Shown in pieces: positions 59,607 through 64,000 of a DNA stretch of 64,000 nucleotides. The notes beneath the pieces are model-generated. The model had not been told where the DNA came from. It ran no database searches and saw only the letters and a list, made by a program, of their open reading frames with translations. Where the stretch lies: assembly GCF_016097555.1 (NCBI RefSeq), contig NC_054708.1:18696596-18760595 (forward strand). Direction: 5' to 3'. The position numbers were made by a program, and so were the translations under genes. Origin of the DNA: Gigantopelta aegis. Taxonomy: Eukaryota > Mollusca > Gastropoda > Neomphalida > Peltospiridae. Positions within the stretch are counted from its first letter, which is position 1. Each line of letters opens with the position of its first letter.

Positions 59607-59851
59607 AACTCTCCTCTTGTTTTTTAATCACCCCTCATATTTTACCACAAACAGGGTACCACACCAACAGTCTTTGGTATAACATTCATGGAATGAAGAC
59701 AAACTTAATTGTGTCCATTGAGAAAAATCTATCATCCTGTGTATTTTTGGCAGGTTCTACCAGTGATCTACGTCAGATTGCTATATAGCACTGGACTATA
59801 TGTACCTACCATGTGCCCATATTTCATTGGCGTGTATACTTTCTGTTTCAG

Positions 59852-59934
59852 ACCTACATAATAATCTGGGACAACAGATGCAGCACTCTCCACAGATTCT
59901 GTCAGGATTACTAAACGATGATGCAAGTAGAAAA
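59852..59934 (+). CDS. internal exon of the unidentified plus-strand gene
   Basis: Strong acceptor (actttctgtttcag) and strong donor (AAA|GTGAGT). Entered in phase 1 it reads 27 codons after the split Asp: LHNNLGQQMQHSPQ at 1-14, then ILSGLLNDDASRK. The other two frames are closed or poor. It contains an LxxLL-type LSGLL and a Gln-rich stretch, consistent with a transcriptional regulator. Entry phase matches the donor after exon 18272..18606 and it leaves in phase 0. The family is not recognised, and the gene continues beyond the window. Confidence 0.65.
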
Positions 59935-60061
59935 GTGAGTGGTTTGTTTCATTTATCCAGGCATTGAATTTAGGATTTCGCTGGAATCATGAAAATAATA
60001 TAATACGCTATGTAGATATTTTAGTATTTCATATCAAAATGATTTAAATCATATGCTTCTA

Positions 60062-60292
60062 GGGGGCCGTCCATAATTTTCAACATTTCCACGAGCGTAC
60101 AAACCCGTACACTTTTGACCACCCCCTCCCCCCCCCCCCCCTTAAAAGTGTACATCCCCAAATGAAAAATGTTAATCGAATGTTGATCGACATTTTTCTT
60201 TTTCAAAAAAAATGTACACTGGCCTCTTAACCCCCTCCCCCCTGCATACGGTTTGTACGCTCGTGAAAATGTTGAAAATTATGGACGGCCCC
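60062..60292. mobile_element. MITE with GGGGCCGTCCATAATTTTC ends
   Basis: Inverted ends of about 45 bp (ccgtccataattttcaacat, cgagcgtacaaac) with one-base differences, TA on both sides (60060-60061, 60293-60294), poly-C inside, and no frame. Confidence 0.85.
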
Positions 60293-60408
60293 TAACTTGA
60301 AAAATATGGGATTTGTTGCAGAACGGATTACTTCTAAATTGGCAGCCTAATATCCAATGAGTTTACACATATTTTATCAACATTGTCAATTGGGTACTAC
60401 AAGTTACT

Positions 60409-60409
<1 letters not shown>

Positions 60410-60444
<35 letters not shown>
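60410..60444. repeat. poly-T run
   Basis: About 33 T residues. Confidence 0.95.
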
Positions 60445-60447
<3 letters not shown>

Positions 60448-60724
60448 TTCATTTTTTGGGGCTGGTCCATCATCTTGTTAAGAATGTACATCAAAATGTT
60501 GATTTTGAAAGGCTATTTTATTGACATTATTGTTTTAAAAGCATACATTGGACACACCACACTGTTTATTTTTTTAATGATTTTGTTACATTATGGATTA
60601 ATAATGTTCAAATTGGCAATTTCTTTGTCATCCTTATTGGATTCATAAGCTTGTGCGTAAAATTATATGCGACGCATGGGGAAAGATTCCAATATTTTCG
60701 CATCAGAGTGTGTCAAGCACAATG
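60445..60724. other. intronic, non-coding
   Basis: Nothing recognised. Confidence 0.3.
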
Positions 60725-60975
60725 AATTCCTCTTTCATGACCACGGTATAGGCCGTTTTTCACTCAAAACTCTCATTGGTTTGGGATTTCGGCTTGCCCA
60801 AGTTTCACATAATTAATAATTCAGTCTGGGTCAGTGTGCGTTCTGCATGCGGAGGCTGTCGGCTTTGTTTTATTTCATCAGGCCCTGGCATGGCTGTTGT
60901 AAGGCCCACGTTGTGCCTGTGTTATGCAAATGATCTCTCATCGGAAAGCTGTCATTTTCATTGATTGGACAGTAC
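60725..60975. promoter_or_regulatory. candidate intronic enhancer
   Basis: A balanced-composition island in AT-rich DNA with an octamer-type ATGCAAAT (in gttatgcaaatgatc, about 60927), paired homeodomain-type taattaataatt, and CATTGATTGGACAG (PBX/CCAAT-type). It is not protein-coding by any clear frame. It is called regulatory only from motif clustering. Confidence 0.3.
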
Positions 60976-61624
60976 TGCGTAAAATATGCCATAGCAAATT
61001 CCAGGGGTCTTTTTTGGGTTCGCAAACCTAGTTTAAAGAATTGATTATTATATTTCTTCTTTTTTCTCTACGTATTTATGAAAAATGTTTCATAGTTATT
61101 AAAGTTGATGATTAATTGTAATTTGTTAATTAATAGATTTAGTTTTAGACTGAAAAGGTATCATAAATTATATTAAGGGTTATGGCAGAACATTTTAAAA
61201 TGAAATTAAACCCAATAAGGACCTCATTTGAGTTAGATGATGGCCAGTATGAATTGCTTTGTGCTTTAAAACATTTTCTACCCAGTATATACAAGAGTGT
61301 ATAGTGGAAACTATATTATGTATTAAAAGCAAAATTATAAAAAATTTGTTTAGTCAGATATAATGTGCAATATTTATATTACTTTTGTTGAAGCTTAGTA
61401 GATTTACAAATCAGTTTGTGGATTTTCATCAAGCTTTATTGATGTTGTTTTAACATACTGTATATATTTTTAAAAAGGAGATTTATTTAGCCTGTTTCTT
61501 GTTTTCAAGCTTATTTTTTATTCACTTTAATCTTTTTTCTTGCTCGTATGGTTTTTAACCCAAAACAGATTTAAAATAATAATATAAAAAAGATAAAAAG
61601 ATCCTTTTAATTTAGATATTCTTC
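60976..61624. other. intronic, non-coding
   Basis: AT-rich, nothing recognised. Confidence 0.35.
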
Positions 61625-61905
61625 TTATCCCTTGCCCTGCTGTGGATCACATTTCTGTGTACTGAGCACTGTAATTATACTGAAGGGAGTTGAATTCGTT
61701 GTGGGGAGGACTGAACTCACAGAGAGTCTGAGAGCGGAGCAGGTGTCCATTGGATATAAATTTACCTCACGGCTTGTCAGTATGTTCTGTGGGAACAGGT
61801 TGCCCGCAATTGTCGTGTGTTATCTGGGGACAGCATCTCTCAGAGCAAGGCGATGTCCTCAGTTAACCATATGGCAGGTTGGGTGTGCCTGTGCAAATTA
61901 GCACT
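61625..61905. promoter_or_regulatory. second balanced-composition island, possible enhancer
   Basis: From cccttgccctgctgtggatc to gcaaattagcac the base composition resembles coding or conserved DNA. The 89-codon frame 61632..61901 (starting MPCCGSHFCVLS) lacks family features and splice support. A conserved non-coding element is the likelier reading. Confidence 0.25.
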
Positions 61906-62120
61906 ACATTTTCGGATCACAGATGCATTTATATATTTTGTTTGGTGTAACCCAAGCAACTTGGAAATATGATGTTGTCCTGGGTTTTGGGGATAGGGGA
62001 GGTGTTATGAAAGCCCAAATAGCAAATCACGAAGGTACAGCATGTAACCAACATTGAATGAACTATTGAAAAAAAAGAAAGAACAGAAATGGGATGGATA
62101 ATTTTTTTTCGACAATAACA
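61906..62120. other. non-coding
   Basis: Nothing recognised. Confidence 0.3.
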
Positions 62121-62522
62121 GGGTTCGAATTTAACAGCGGCCGTGACGCAAATTGTTGCAGTACCCTTGTCATATGCTCCAGTGCCTTGAAAATTAAATA
62201 GAATCTTATAGCCAGACTGGCGTGCCTTATTTCACATGTCAATAATTGGTCATTAGGGTTCGAATTTAACGGCGGCCGTGACGCAAATTGCTGCAGTATC
62301 CTCGTTAATATGCTCCAGTGCCTTGAAAATTAAATAGAATCTTATAGCCAGACTGGCCGTGCCTTATTTCGCATGTTAATAATTGGTCATTACGGTTCGA
62401 AATTAACAGCGGCAAATTGCTGCAGTACCCTCGTTAATATGCTCCAATGCCTTGAAAATTAAATAGAATCTTATAGCCAAACTGGCTGTGCCTTATTTCG
62501 CATGTTAATAATTGGTCATCAT
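62121..62522. repeat. three tandem units of 130-137 bp
   Basis: gggttcgaatttaacagcgg starts units at 62121, 62256 and 62393. Each has aaattaaatagaatcttata and ends ttaataattggtcat. Unit 3 lacks the ccgtgacg segment. Confidence 0.92.
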
Positions 62523-63268
62523 ACACAAACACGACTCCTCAAAAAGAAAATTATTACAAAAACATGAACACTTATTTATTTTTAATAGGTGCTGTTATGT
62601 TATATTAATACACTTGTTGAAGATTGCTTTGTTGCCCTGCATTTTGGCCATATAATGCCCTAAACAAATCTCAATCGGTTGAGGCGAAATGGCTGTACCC
62701 TCATATTTGCCAAATTCGAGGCCTGCAAGAATAGCCTGTAATAATTACTGGTTACTGGCTGGAAACAAGATCTCGTTGACTCACTTTTAAAGAACAAAAA
62801 TTGTAATATTGATTTTATTTTTTTTTTAAAGAAAAAAAGCCTGATTAAAGCAAGAAATTGGGTCATGGAAAATCCTTTCATTTTTTTTTTTTTTTTTTTA
62901 AAGATTACTAAGTTCTGAATTTTTTCATGTATTTAATTCTTAAACTTTGTTCATGTATTTAATTCTTAAACTTTGTTCTCTTGTTTTATTGTCCACATTT
63001 TATGTAAATTAAAAAAAAATTATAAACTAAAATATGTTATCAGTGGTTGTATATGAAGCTGCAACTTACATTTTGTATAAATTTTGTCCATATATACTAG
63101 TAATGTCTGTGTTTTGACCATGTTCAGAACATAACTAGTTCGTGACAAAAAGAATACTGCCTGGGGAATTTGGGATTGGCAGTGTCATGGTTGACCAAGT
63201 ATAGGCAGTGTTATGTGAATTCATCATGGATGGCTACACTGGTAAAATCTTGCCAGCCATAGTATGGA
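62523..63268. other. non-coding
   Basis: AT-rich with T runs (62811..62826, 62881..62900) and a 30-bp direct duplication at 62925..62975 (catgtatttaattcttaaac twice). No frame supported. Confidence 0.35.
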
Positions 63269-63270
63269 TA

Positions 63271-64000
63271 CTGTATTTTCCCGTGTATTATGCGCACTTT
63301 TTTTCCAGAAAATACAGGTTAAAAATGGGGGTGCGCACTATACACAGCAATAGAAAAAATATCTTTTAAAAATGTCCAGCGATCACCCATGAAAAATCGC
63401 CGATCGGTAGTTTACAGTACTTTACTGGTTATTGACTGTTCATTACAACGAAACGCCAAAACCCTCTTAAAAATCGCTTTTCACTTGTGATGGTTGTAAT
63501 AAATGCAAAATAAATCTACAAAAGTATCTATACCTCGCCAAAAAGTGCACAAAAATGACAAAACTGGACCGTAAATATTTTTAATTTCCATGAGATTTAA
63601 TTCGGTCACTTCCGGCAAACCGGAAATATACCACACTATTATAAATTTAGAAATCTCGCGTATTCACATTAGCCACGAGATTGAAATGTAAATATGCTAT
63701 ATTTTTGTTTTCATATATTAATAAATATAGTGTATGGGGTATATAACTTTGTTTTGATTTATGCACGTGTGAGTCTGTGACATGTAAGTACGCAAGTACT
63801 AGCCTTTGTTTAATGTGACATGTAGGTCTATATACTCAAATACCTAACTTAAGTTTTGTTTCTTGAATATACCGCTTCTTTCGCTTTTCGTTAATTTTGG
63901 TGACGGGGAAAGTGGTACATCTTGCATTCACTGTCAATTTTGTGGTTTAAAAAAACAGTGCGCATTATATTGTGGTTCATGTTTTTTTTCTTGGAATAAA
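63271..64000. mobile_element. non-autonomous DNA transposon with CTGTATTTTCCCGTG end, cut by or ending near window edge
   Basis: Left end CTGTATTTTCCCGTGTATTA then TGCGCAC, preceded by TA. The motif is mirrored at 63340 (gtgcgcactata) and 63957 (gtgcgcattata), the latter followed by a degenerate right end. It has the same plan as 31412..32371 but a different sequence. Confidence 0.5.

Overview
This is a piece of an animal nuclear genome, most likely a mollusc and probably a gastropod. It is AT-rich, has very little coding sequence, and is full of short tRNA-headed SINEs, MITEs, long simple repeats and G/C homopolymers. The SINEs (a head of the type gggcgggacgtagcccagtgg or ggcctcggtggcgtcgtgg, and a core containing tgcatataaaagatcccttg) are ones I associate from memory with molluscan genomes. 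I could not search a database, so the phylum call is recognition, not proof.

Two host genes can be supported. (1) On the minus strand, 6482..6943 encodes a 153-residue homologue of the proline-rich nuclear receptor coactivators PNRC1/2, which are mRNA-decapping cofactors. It has a probable 5'UTR intron and a promoter near 7.3-7.4 kb. The AT-rich, ORF-poor stretch from 2.9 to 6.5 kb is a candidate long 3'UTR or downstream flank. (2) On the plus strand is the 5' part of an unidentified Ser/Pro-rich, probably nuclear protein gene. A CpG-richer promoter-like block lies at 15.85-16.26 kb. The first coding exon is 18272..18606 (ATG 18291, in-frame stop just upstream) and a phase-matched internal exon is 59852..59934. 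The intron between them would be about 41 kb. A GC-rich segment ending in a GTAAGTG donor at 49.4 kb could be an alternative first exon, because its short ORF leaves in the same phase. The gene runs out of the window.

Mobile DNA dominates. Two full-length 1498-bp Tc1-like transposons (523..2020, minus; 18699..20196, plus) both carry intact 335-residue DD34E transposases that differ at nine residues. Two decayed LINE 3' ends lie at 14.4-15.25 kb and 22.9-23.9 kb. About 20 SINE copies or fragments are present. They behave as interchangeable modules: two main heads and two tails around one shared core, in all four combinations. Non-autonomous DNA transposons and fold-back elements occur at 12.09, 15.30, 21.0, 24.0-24.7, 26.7, 31.4-32.4, 32.7, 34.0-34.4, 35.1, 45.4, 48.0, 52.6, 54.3, 57.5, 60.1 and 63.3 kb, several with target-site duplications.

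Tandem arrays lie at 2.4-2.9 kb (29 bp), 28.9-29.7 kb (about 80-90 bp), 37.4-38.1 kb (about 150 bp) running straight into 38.1-38.95 kb (50 bp), 39.0-39.8 kb (37 bp), 39.96-40.66 kb (350 bp, two copies) and 62.1-62.5 kb (about 136 bp, three copies). An orphan perfect match to the replication-dependent histone mRNA 3' stem-loop sits on the minus strand at 2935..2952. I see no CRISPR array, no prokaryotic gene organisation, no rRNA and no believable stand-alone tRNA gene.
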